This document shows positions 1 through 10,018 of a DNA stretch of 64,000 nt, one piece after another (positions within the stretch are counted from its first letter, which is position 1; every line of letters begins with the position of its first letter). The position numbers and the translations under genes are program-made. The notes beneath the pieces are model-generated. The model ran no database searches and was not told where the DNA came from. It worked only from the letters and a program-made list of their open reading frames with translations. The DNA comes from Edaphochlamys debaryana (taxonomy: Eukaryota; Chlorophyta; Chlorophyceae; Chlamydomonadales). The stretch is from NCBI GenBank assembly GCA_016858145.1, contig JAEHOE010000143.1, positions 186,001-250,000 of the forward strand, written 5' to 3'.

Positions 1-2810
1 TGGGGTTGGATGGGGACCGGCGCGGTGCCCTGCACGGCCCTGGTCCGTGAGGGGAGTCCGTCGCTGGCTAGCACCCCCAACACCCCTGCCCCACGAGCCC
101 CCCCCCCTCCAGCGCCCAATGCCCCGCTCCCGCCCGCCTCCAGTCCCCCAACTCCGGTTGGTCCGCGCCCTGTGCCCGCGCCCCTTGGCCCGCGCCCCTG
201 CTCCGCGCCCCGTCTGGTCCCTCCCCGCCCCGCCCCGTCTGGTTGGGCCGCGCCCGTGCTCCCCGCCCCTACCTCGAAGCCCCCCTCCAGGGACAGGGGC
301 CGGGAGAACTCCATGCCAAACGGCTTGGGATCAGTGTAGCGGTTGCCTGAGTGTAAAGGGTGGTTGGCGGTTGGAGGGGGAGCGAGGGCGGGAGGGAGCG
401 GCACACGGGGGAGGGTGGGCGTCCGGCATGTGTGCAGGCGGGTCAGAGCCGCAGGGGGGCCGACATTCAGGGAAGCCCTCCCCAAGCCCATCAGTGGTGC
501 CCCCTCGGCCCCAGCACCGGTAGCTGGGGGATGGGGGGTCAGCCCACCCCGCTAGGAATCCCCACCTGCGACCTTGTGGTGGCTGCCGGGGGGGCGGGGG
601 GGGGGGGGGGATTGCGATCCGTCGGCAGGGGCAGGGGCAGGGGCAGGGGGTGGAGTCGTGGGCAACGGCAGGGGCAGGAGGGGCCAGGGGCCAGAGACCT
701 CGCCCCCGTGGTGACGTGGTCAACGACAAGCCAATGCATATAAGCGTCCACTACTCGCTGTACCGGATTCGCACTTTCCCGTAACCGATGACGTTAGTAA
801 CCGCCTGCCCCCCCACCTGACGGGCACGTGGGCGGGGTCCACCACTGAGAGGGGAGGGGGGAGGGGCGGGGGGGCGAATGAAGTTCCAGAACACCACACG
901 CATGTCAGTCGCACGTCCCGCTGCCGTACATTGCCGAACTAACCGTTCTCGATGAAGTAGTTGTGGCCGTACGGCAGGTCCCGGAAAGTCCAGCCGGGGG
1001 CCTCCACGCCCGGGGCGCCTGACCCGTCCGCCTGGGGGTGGGCGTGGGGTGGGGCCGGGGGTCGGCAGCGGGCGGCAGGTGACCCTGCAGCCACGATCCC
1101 TGACGAAGTCTGGCCACGACCAGGCCACGACGTGGCCTGTCCTCTGCCCGAAGTGACGAATGAGAAGGGCCCAAGCCGAGACCTAGCGGAGATCAGCTGC
1201 CTCCTTGAGTGCTCGGCCATGAAGGATCAGAGGGCAGAACCGTAGTAGTTCATCCCACGCCGTCCCCTCCTGCTCGCCCCACCTGTATCTCCGGCGGCAG
1301 GTAGGGCTGCTTGGCGGCGGCCGCCTCCTCCGCCCCCGGCCCGCCCTGCCCCCACACCCACAGCAGCCCGCCCCGCTGCAGGGTGGGGTGGGCGGTGGCG
1401 CAGGAGCGGGGGCTGGAGGTGGCCCGGTGGAGCTGGTCGGGGGTCCTGGGAGGGTGGGACAGCACACCAGCGACAGACGGCAGACAGGTTAACAGACTGG
1501 CCGCAAAGCTAGCTGGATCCTGACGCTGAAGCTAGCTGTGAGCATGCCTGCTCACAGAATCCCCAGAGCACTCCCCATCAGGCACCCCAGCCTCTCACCT
1601 TGCCGTGGGGATCTCGGTGCACGCCCCCTTGCCGTCGAAGCGCCAGCCGTGGTAGGCACACAGCCTGGTTGGGTGGGAGAGAGGGGGCGCAGGTGGAAAG
1701 GGTAAAGGGCAAAGCACGTGAGGGGCACGTGCGTAAAGCCCAGGACTGCCGATGTGCCTGACTCGCGAACTCTCGCTGCCTTCCTCCCATACCCCCCCTC
1801 CTCCTTCCGCCCCGCCTCACAGCTGTCCGTCCTTCTCGATGCGGCCCTCAGACAGGGGGGCCATCCTGGGGGGTAACAGAGGAGGGGGGAGGGATTGGCT
1901 TAGGAAGGGGCATGAAGCTGGCGGAACCACACCACGCACCCTGTACGTGGTCTCGTCTCCCCTGCCCCCCTCCCCCACCTGTGAGGGCATGCGTCCCTGA
2001 ACGCCCGCCACTGCCCCGACCCGTCCCGCCACAGAACCAGATCCTGGCCCTGAAAGGAGGGGGGGCAGAGAAACAAGGGGCGGCAAGGTGAAGGGGACCG
2101 GCAGAGGCAGCTCCTGATGCCAACAGGTACCCCCCCTCCCCCTCCCCCCCCCCCCCCCCTCCCCTCCCCCCCACCAGCAGTGTGAAGGGGTGGGGGCGGG
2201 AGGCGTCCATGAGCTCCACGGGGGCCACCGGCCACCACTGCGCGAACCAGTCGAACCGCTCCCGCTCCGCCCCTGCGCCGCTGCTGGTGGCCTCCAGGGG
2301 CTGGGTGGGCTCCTCGGGCACAGTGCCCGACTGGGTCGGGGCTGTTGCGGTCAGCACGCTGGCCGCGTTGACCAGGGTAACCCGCGGCATGCCGGCCCTG
2401 GCGCCGGCGCCGGCCCCGGCAGCGGATGCCGCAGCAGCAGCGTTGAGCGGGTTCACGGGGGTTGCGGAGGGCGCTGAAGTAGAGCTAGGCGTGGGCTGTT
2501 GCAGGACGCCCTCAGGGCCGTCGTAGCATCCGTCGTCTTCCTCCTCCCGGGAGAAGACGCAGTCGGGGATCGTGGCCCCACCGGATGGACCAGCGGACCC
2601 TGCGCTCGCGAGGCCGACGCGGGGTCCCAGACGACCATATCGGGAGAGCTGAGGACCACTGAATGGCGCTGAGCAGCGCCGGAGGCCGCAGGAGCTGGTC
2701 GCTGGGCCTTTCATGGGCCGCGACGGTCGCATGAATCCGGCTGAAGCAGCCGGGACCGGGCGAGGGCTTCCCAGCCTGCCGGCCGGCTGCTCAGCTCGTA
2801 GGGATTTCAT
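1..2810 (-). CDS. PAO/TIC55-type Rieske oxygenase, paralogue A (3' end off window)
   Basis: Nine exons are visible on the minus strand: 2810-2175, 2049-1979, 1865-1821, 1664-1599, 1445-1283, 1031-944, 844-817, 582-566 and 346-273. All join in phase, and the C-terminal exons lie beyond position 1. The product shows a Rieske centre (CPH, 17 residues, CAYH) followed by the mononuclear iron motif N-x2-D-x2-H-x4-H. Both are typical of chloroplast PAO, TIC55, PTC52 and CAO oxygenases, which take electrons from ferredoxin and oxidise chlorophyll-type or related substrates. I chose the ATG at 2810 because it aligns with the start of the neighbouring paralogue (MKSLRAEQ against MRSLQARE); an upstream in-frame ATG lies at 2933. 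The roughly 180-residue Ala/Gly/Pro-rich N-terminus probably includes a transit peptide. The exact substrate cannot be told from sequence. The Rieske exons are almost identical to those of the gene at 4926-9404, but the N-terminus is not. Confidence 0.85.
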
Positions 2811-3059
2811 GGCCGGCTGGCCGAGGGCCTGTTTGCTTTCCGGGGCTGCGATGCCCGAAAACGCTCTCCGACTAGAGTTGTCGGTACTACCGCACCCAGC
2901 GCGTCTGAGTGGGGCTTGGCAACCTCTTAGCAAATGCGATGGGGCGAAACGGCTGTCCCGCGGTCTTCGACAGCGCGACTGTTACAAGGCACACTTGCGC
3001 AGTCGCAGCACGTGGTATGGACGCGATTGACACGCTTGAGGGCGGGGTACCATTGGGCA

Positions 3060-4301
3060 GGAGGGGGGGAAGGCGCGAGGCAGGAGCAGTACGATAAAGG
3101 GGAGGCCGGGCTTTCTGTCACGGTTCGCTGCTTGGACGGTGGGGTGTGGGTGGAGAAGCCAGTCCCGTGGAAGAAGAGGGCACGGTATCTTGGTCTTTTC
3201 TAGGGACCAGGGACCCAGTTTGAGTCGTGCACTTCAGAGTTGTTGGAAGCGGGGCGCAGGGCGGCTTTTGGGTTGCTTGATAAGCTAGAAATACAGGGGC
3301 TTCTCAATCCACGAGTAGCGATGCGCTGTTTTGAAGCGCAGGTGAGGGCGGTCCTGTCCTATGGCGCGCAAGTGTGGGCACCGGGAGTTTTGTTGCGGCT
3401 TCTTGAAAGGGGGTATGGGAACGAGCCTATGAGCACGACGGGGCGGTCAGGTTACTTCGAGCTAGCCCTTAAGGACAGGATGGTTCAACTGCAGCGCATG
3501 TTCCTTCGAAGGGTTGCGGGGGTTAAAGTGTGTACCGATCGTTTGCTTTATCGAGAGCTGGGGCAACAACCGCTGCATGTGCACTGGCTGCAGCTTGTGC
3601 TAGGGTTCTGGAACACGTTGGTGAAGTCAAAAGGCACGGTCTACCGCAAGGCCTTCAAGGAGGAGATTGGGCTAGCGCTTTCGGGGGGCACGGTAGGGTG
3701 GGGGGCTCAGGTGAAGCGGGTGCTGGAGGTGCTGCGCTGGAGGCTTGACAATGCGGCACCGGCACACCTAGGGCTGGCTGAAAGGGTGAAAATCATTTCT
3801 AGGAAGTTGATACCAGTGGATAAGGTCGTGGAGCACTTCCTGCTGCGACTAGACGATGACTGGAGCAGTGGGCGGCTGCGAACGGCCCCTGAGAGCTTTG
3901 TGACGGACGGGCAGGTGCCAGGAGTTAAGATGTGCAGGTGGAAGCACTGGATGGGATCGCCCAGGCATGGGAGGTGCTTTATTGAGCGCTGGCAGCACAG
4001 GCAACTGATGCGGTTCAGGCTATGCTGTTTTGCGCTGGAGGTAAACCGGCCTAACGGGCGGGAGAGGCACGAGCGGTGGTGCAGGGTGTGTCAGAACCCC
4101 CAACAAGTTGAGGACGAGCGGCATTTCTTACTTGATTGCGTAGCTTTGGCTGGAACGCGACAGGAGCTGTGGGCCTTTGAAGGGTTAGCTCCGGGGGCGT
4201 CTATGGAAGAGGTAATGGCGGTCGGGGACCAGCGGGGTCTGGCCCGGGTAATTGTGGCTCTGCGACACGCGCGATACTTGCAAGTCGGCGAGGTGGCTTA
4301 G
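3060..4301 (+). pseudogene. LINE ORF2 C-terminal fragment with in-frame stop
   Basis: The reading frame runs through a motif ending RARYLGLF, hits TAG at 3201-3203, then continues in the same frame to 4301. This is the stretch following the LINE reverse transcriptase palm (YLG box), then a thumb-like region containing VLSYGAQVWAP. Near the end is a knuckle with two Cys in CRVC followed by HFLLDC, as in many plant and algal LINE ORF2 proteins. The endonuclease and most of the RT domain are missing, so the copy is dead. Host function is unlikely. Confidence 0.75.
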
Positions 4302-4408
4302 AGAACTTTGCGATCTATCTCTTTTTGTGCGGTATATACTTTGCAGACGTTTTGCTAAGCTCATGAAGCCTTTTGGCTCGTTTGGGCTTACAGCCAAGAT
4401 GCTGTAAA

Positions 4409-4462
<54 letters not shown>
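4409..4462 (+). repeat. (CAT)18 microsatellite, LINE 3' tail
   Basis: Eighteen uninterrupted CAT units begin two bases after TGTAA (4403-4407). The position at the LINE 3' end suggests it is the element's own tail rather than an independent microsatellite. Confidence 0.85.
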
Positions 4463-4463
<1 letters not shown>

Positions 4464-4470
4464 GAGGCCG

Positions 4471-4925
4471 AATGCGCAAGGCCGAATGAGGACTTGTCCG
4501 GACGACAGCTGTCGAGACCCCTTGCCCAGCACGCCACGCCTCCTGACCACGCACAACCCCGGCGACGCCAGGGCCCCACGGCGCCCTTCCTCGGCTCACA
4601 ATCCCTCCCCCAAGTGTGCCTCCATGTTCCTCCATGCACTCCACCACCACCGTCGCGCTGGGGCGCCCTCCATACTCCGGCCCCTGACCCTCCACCTCAG
4701 CGCGTCAGCGGACACTGGGACGACGCCCCTGACCCTTCGGACCTGTCCTCGGCTCACATATGCTGGCGCCCTCCCCTAGCTGTTACTCCTCCCTTGCCAA
4801 CCCCAATCAACTGCAGCCTCAGCCTCGCAAGCACTGTCTCGCCTCAACGCCCTCTGCAACCTGCGCCTGGGACCCCCCTGCTGACAGCGCCTCCTGCCAG
4901 TGTCCCCCAACCCTGCCCCTCCTCA
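4471..4925. other. Intergenic, 3' flank of oxygenase B
   Basis: C-rich sequence between the LINE tail and the stop codon of the oxygenase gene. It probably contains the 3' UTR of that minus-strand gene. I see no coding signal, structured RNA or repeat in it. Confidence 0.5.
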
Positions 4926-7900
4926 TCAGGCGTTGTCCTGGTGCGAGTACTCGTGCACATGCATCAGCCGCTCCAGCCGCCCCGCCGCCGCCGCCACGCC
5001 CGCGCACAGCAGCGCCGCCAGCGCCAGCGCCAGACCCTCCCCGGACCCCAACAGCCCGGCGGCGCCCCGTGCCACCGCCGCTAGCAGCAGCCCGCCGCCG
5101 CCACCACCGCCGGTCAGCGGGGCAGAGGCGGTGGCGACGGCGGCGGCAGGGGTGGCGGCGGCGGAGGAGGCCATGGCGCGGACCGCCGCGGCGGCCAGGG
5201 CGAGGGTGGCCGTCAGCATCCCCAGGGCCGTGGAGGCGGCGCGGACGAGGCGGAGGCGGGCGAGCGCGGCCGAGCAGACCACGCACTGTGCGGGGCAGGG
5301 GTGGGGAGATACGAATGGCAATGGGGCTGGGAGTGTAAGCTTGCGGCGTCGCCTCTTCCACGTTGGCGTGCTACCCCATGCACCTTCCTCCTCTACTACC
5401 CCACGCCCCCCTGAAGCCCATGCGGTACCCACCTGCTTGGTGTGTGTGTGGTAGGTGTCGAAGAGGACCGTGGGGTCGGTCTCTCGGGGGCCCAGGGGAG
5501 GCGTGCCTGGGGGTGGGAGCGGGGGGCAAGAGGGGTCAGCGGCCACGAACTGCCCTTCCAGAGGTTGCCCTGTCTCCCATGTGGCGCCTTAGGAGCTAGA
5601 CTTGTGCCCTGCCCATTCCTAATCCCCCCTGCCCCCCTCACCCGGCGCCCACTGCACGTCTCCCCCCGCGAAGGTGGACAGCCACGAGCGCCAGGCGGTC
5701 ACGCCCCTGACAGGGGGGGGGAGAGGGGGGGGGGGGGAGGAGAAAGGGGCATAGATCAAGATTAGGACGACGAAGCGTGCACCCCCCTCTGCCCTCTTGC
5801 CCACCTGTCCACCCCCGTGGGCATGAAGTACTTGGGCGGGGGCACGGGGGCCGAGGGGGAGGAGGGGGAGGCCCCCGCCCCCGCCTGCTCCCCCTGCCTG
5901 GCCGCCGCCTCCCTCGCCACGATGCGCTCCTGGTGGTGGAGGAACACCATGTCCTGACAGGGGGGGGGGGGGGGGCAGGGATCGGGCCAAGATGCGAGGG
6001 GGTTCACATAAGGTGTTGGCAGCAACAAGCTGCTGTGCACCTTCCCTCCACGTCCGACGGTGTTCACCTTCATCCGCTAGGCCCCCCTCCCACCCCCACC
6101 CGCTCTACCTGGTGGTAGAAGAGCGCGGACAGTGTGTGCGTCAGCCACTGGGGCAGGGGCCGGGAGAAGAAGGAGAAGCCGGTGCCCTGGAGGGAGGAGG
6201 AGCCGGGGGGAGCCACGCGCAGCTGCGGGGGCAGGGGACAGGGATGGGGAGGCGGGGCGAAAGGGCTGGCATTGGACGGGGATAAGGAAAGCGGGGAAGA
6301 CGGAAATGGCATGGGAGGCGGCTGCGCGTACGGAGGGAGGTCGCAGGGGAGACGCAGGACGCGAGGGTGCGGGTAGCCCCTTCTCTCCCTACCCTCCCCC
6401 TCCCCTCCCCCTCCTCATGCCCCCGACCTGTTGGCCCACGTGCCGCGTCCAGCCGGGGCGAGTGGGGGTGCTGTACAGCGCCAGGATGGTCTTGCCGCCG
6501 TTGGTGTGGATCTGCTGGATCCTGGGGGAGGAGCATGTCGGATCTGAGAGGATCGGCAGAGATCAGCGAATGGCGCCAACCGCGGTAACAGCGGAGAGGT
6601 CAGCAGGGAGGGGATAGCGCGGGGAACCTGAACGTGGTCCCGCTTGTGTGCAGGGGCCCCGCTGCTCACCGCACGTGTGCGGGCGGCTTGAAGGCTGTGG
6701 ACGCCTCCACAGTGCCCTTGGTCCAGGGGTCGGGGGTGCGGGTCTGCGGGGAGGCGGGGCGGAACGGGGCAGGGGGGCCTTGGGGATTGGGACGCGGGAA
6801 TCGTCCGGAATGTCCGGAGGCGCCAAGCTAAGGCCCAGTGCTGCCGCGTTGTCGGAGAAGGCTCAACACCCCAAGTGCTGTACGGGGGCGCGTACCCGCC
6901 CTTCCGCAATTCCCCTTCAACCCCACCTCGAAGCCCCCCTCCAGGGACACGGGCCGTGTGAGCTCCATCCCAAAAGGCCGCGCGTCCTTGTACCGGTCAC
7001 CTGGAGGGGGGGGCACGTGGGGGCGGGGGGGTGGGGTTGCTGGTGTTCGCACGTTGCTGTCACACGTGTCTGCACAGTAAGGACAGTGTCCACTGTAACT
7101 GTAACTGTACTGTACTGTATAGTCCAGCTGCGGTCCTTGCCCTCGCCTGCTCCATCCCCCACCCAGTCTAGGGCCACACCTGCCACGTTGTGATGGCTGC
7201 AGGCAGCAGGGTGGGGCGATCGGCATGGCAAACCGCAAGGCAGTTGGGAGTCAGTGAGTAACGGCAGACAGAGGGTCCCCGCGTGCCGACGGGTGGTGCG
7301 CGGCGGGCCGCCCACCGCGGCCCTAGCCGAGTAACCGAAACGTCACCCGCGTCGCCCCCGCCCTGCGCCCCGCCCCCCACCTCCTCCCCGTCACCACTGC
7401 CCCCCCCCCCCCCCACCTGACGGGCACGTGGGCGGGGTCCACCACTGCAAGGGAAGGGGGGAGGGGACACGAACGGCATGGCGCGAGTGGATACCCCAAA
7501 ACACCACACGTACGGCAGTCGCCTGTCCCGGTGCCGTACACTGCCGTACGCACCGTTCTCGATGAAGTAGTTGTGGCCGTACGGCAGGTCACGGAAGGTC
7601 CAGCCGGGGGCCTCCACACCGGCGGTGGCAGTGCCGTCGACCTGCATGCAGGCAGGGAAGGAGCCGCATCCGACTTGGGGACGTTGCACCCCACGACAGC
7701 CAAGCCGTCCCATGCGGGTAGCAGCTGCTAAGCTGCTAATACTAACTGCAGGAGGCTGCACGCCTCATCAGTACCGTTTGCCCCACCTGTATCTCGGGCG
7801 GCAGGTAAGGCTGCTTGGCGGCGGCCGCCTCCTCCGCCCCCGGCCCGCCCTGCCCCCACACCCACAGCAGCCCGCCCCGCTGCAGGGTGGGGTGGGCGGT

Positions 7901-9404
7901 GGCGCAGGAGCGGGGGCTGGAGGTGGCCCGGTGGAGCTGATCGGGGGTCCTGGGGAGGAATGTAGGGGGGGCGGACACGGGGCGTATTAGGTAATGCGCA
8001 GTAAGGGCACGTGTTCTGGCCAACCAGCTTGTCCAGGCGATGAGGGTAGGCTGACGTGGTGAGCAAGGATAAAGGATCAAGAACACAGCCCAGTCCCCAG
8101 CCTACAGACCGCCCCTCACCTTGCCGTGGGGATCTCGGTGCACGTGCCCTTGCCGTCGAAGCGCCAGCCATGGTAGGCACACAGCCTGGGGGGGAGGGAG
8201 AGAGGGGGCGCGATGGGAGCGTACGCAGGGCAGGGACGGCAGCAGGATGCGATGGTTACAGCAGGAACCGCCTCCAGAAGGGGAGGGGTTGAGCGAGAGC
8301 GCCACCTACTGGGTGTGCCACCTGCACACCTACACCCATGCAACGTGACTGACTTTCGGTCGTCACTCCACGTCGCTAGCAGGAGGGCTACTGTCTGCTT
8401 ATCACCCCCCCCCCCTCCCCCGCCTCACAGCTGTCCGTCCTTCTCGATGCGGCCCTCAGACAGGGGGGCCATCCTGGGGGGGTAACAGAGGAGGGGGGAG
8501 GGACTGGCTTAAAAAGTGGCATGAAGCTGGCGGAACCACACCACGCACCCCTGTACATGTTTCTTCTCCCCTGCCCCCCTCCCCCCCCTGCCCCCACCTG
8601 TGAGGGCATGCGTCCCTGAACGCCCGCCACTGCCCCGACCCGTCCCGCCACAGTACCAGATCCTGGCCCTGAGATGGGGGGGCACAGAAGCAAGGGGCGG
8701 CAAGGTGAGGGACGGCGGCAGAGGCAGCTCCTGATGCCAACAGGGCAACAGCTACCCCACCTCCCCTCCCCTTCCGCCCCCCTTCCATTCTCCCAGACTC
8801 CGAAAATTACCCTCCCCCTCCCCCCCCCCACCAGCAGTGTGAAGGGGTGGGGGCGGGAGGCGTCCATGAGCTCCACTGGGGCCACCGGCCACCACTGCGC
8901 GAACCAGTCGAAGCGCTGCGGCCGGCCCCCGCTGAACCCAATTTCAATCGGCGCCGCGCGGGCCCTCAGCCCGGGTCCCTCCAGCGGATCCGCCTCCTGC
9001 GCCTGCTCCTCGGCACCACTGGCGGCGGCGGCAGGCGGCGGCAGGGTCGCCGTCAGCACGCCGTTGCTGCCGCCGCCGCCGTCGGCGAGGGCGCCGTCGC
9101 CGCCGCTTCCGGCGTGGAAGGCGGCGGCGGCGTCCTCGACTGGGTCCCGGGCGGCACGGGCGGCGGTGGCGCGGGGAGTGGACTGCTGCTTGGGGCCAGG
9201 ACTGCGGCTGCTTGGCGGCGGGGTTATAGGACCGGAGGCGGCGGGGGAGGGGCCGTAGAGGGGCCGCGCCGCGGGGCGCAGGCCGCGGTGGCCCAGCAGG
9301 GGCGACGGCGCACAGGGGCGGAGGGAGAGGGGCAGGGCTTGGCGGAGGCCGCGCGGGCGCAGGCGCGCCAGCGCGGCGGGCTCGCGGGCCTGCAGCGAGC
9401 GCAT
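4926..9404 (-). CDS. PAO/TIC55-type Rieske oxygenase, paralogue B (complete)
   Basis: Sixteen in-phase exons: 9404-8832, 8668-8598, 8473-8429, 8185-8120, 7949-7787, 7641-7554, 7444-7417, 7196-7180, 7000-6927, 6743-6670, 6521-6428, 6222-6109, 5953-5805, 5706-5642, 5506-5433 and 5285-4926, giving 684 aa. The N-terminal 165 residues are low-complexity and plausibly a plastid transit peptide. The Rieske ligands are C212, H214, C232 and H235. The catalytic iron site is D338, H341 and H346 with N335 upstream. A PAO-like C-terminal domain follows, ending in a CVVC motif (566-569), the redox-type CxxC of PAO/TIC55/PTC52, and two hydrophobic Ala/Leu-rich stretches that probably anchor it in a plastid membrane. 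The family uses reduced ferredoxin and O2 to oxygenate chlorophyll breakdown products or related substrates; which one is not decidable here. Exon 8 is only 17 nt. The gene is a tandem copy of the gene at 1-2810. Confidence 0.88.
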
Positions 9405-10018
9405 CTGGCGCCTGGGCTCTAACGACTACTGTGGCGGAGAAGGGCTCGGCTATGGGGAACGGCGGTTCGGGTATTGCTGGTTTGCTGCTGTGCGCTGCTG
9501 CAATGAGCTATGAGCCTTGCGCTTTCCGCTCGTGCGCTGTGGCTTGGTGTGTGTAACGGCGACGAGCGCGATGCGATGCAGGGCCATGACGGGTCCCGAG
9601 GCCGGCCTGACGTTGGCTTGCGGTGCCTCCGCGCGTTGCCTTCGCAGCGCTTCACGCTGCAGCACGACCGGAGCTGGCCTGACGTCTGCTTGCAAGGCTC
9701 CCTGCTGCAGCGCTTGGTGGCTGCAAGCGCTGCAGCACGAGCGGAGCGACGGCACCGTGCGGCTTTTCCTTGCCGCGCGCGGAGAGGTCGTGTTCAGGTT
9801 CGAGTCCAGGCCCTGATCAGCCCCCGCACGTGCTCCCCTCGCTCGGCCCCACCGCACACCCACAGGGCCACACCCCTGGCCCCGCCGGTCCTCACCTCAC
9901 CGCCGTCCAGCTTCACAGCACCGCCCGACCCCCACAGCTCGTTCCCATCCCTCATGCACACCCGCAGCACCTCCCACTCCCACCCACCACCGCGCCGCTC
10001 CCCCCCCCCCGCGCGAGC
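9405..10018. other. Intergenic: 3' UTR of RanBPM-like gene and promoter of oxygenase B
   Basis: About 614 bp between two genes transcribed in the same (minus) direction. It should hold the 3' UTR of the upstream gene and the promoter and 5' UTR of the oxygenase. No clear TATA box or polyadenylation signal was recognised. A tRNA B-box-like sequence near 9798 was examined and rejected. Confidence 0.5.

Larger units (their letters stand above)
3050..4470 (+). mobile_element. 5'-truncated non-LTR retrotransposon (LINE) relic
   Basis: Only the 3' part of a LINE is present: the end of the reverse transcriptase region, the C-terminal domain with a zinc knuckle, a short 3' UTR with TGTAA at 4403-4407, and a (CAT)18 tail at 4409-4462. 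Severe 5' truncation and a simple-repeat tail are typical of target-primed LINE insertion. The 5' junction is uncertain, between about 3050 and 3110. GAGGCCG at 3102 recurs just after the tail at 4464 and could be a 7-bp target duplication, but it is too short to be convincing. The element lies between the two oxygenase paralogues, upstream of the first. Confidence 0.7.

Noticed and set aside
4464..4485. Target site duplication for the LINE relic
   Set aside because: The only match upstream (GAGGCCG at 3102) is 7 bp and may be chance, so it is mentioned but not called.
4185..4556. Frames with long poly-Asp or poly-Met runs on the minus strand
   Set aside because: They are only translations of the (CAT)18 repeat in antisense.
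9798..9808. tRNA-like B box (GGTTCGAGTCC)
   Set aside because: No matching A box or acceptor stem upstream, and the T-arm stem around it pairs poorly.
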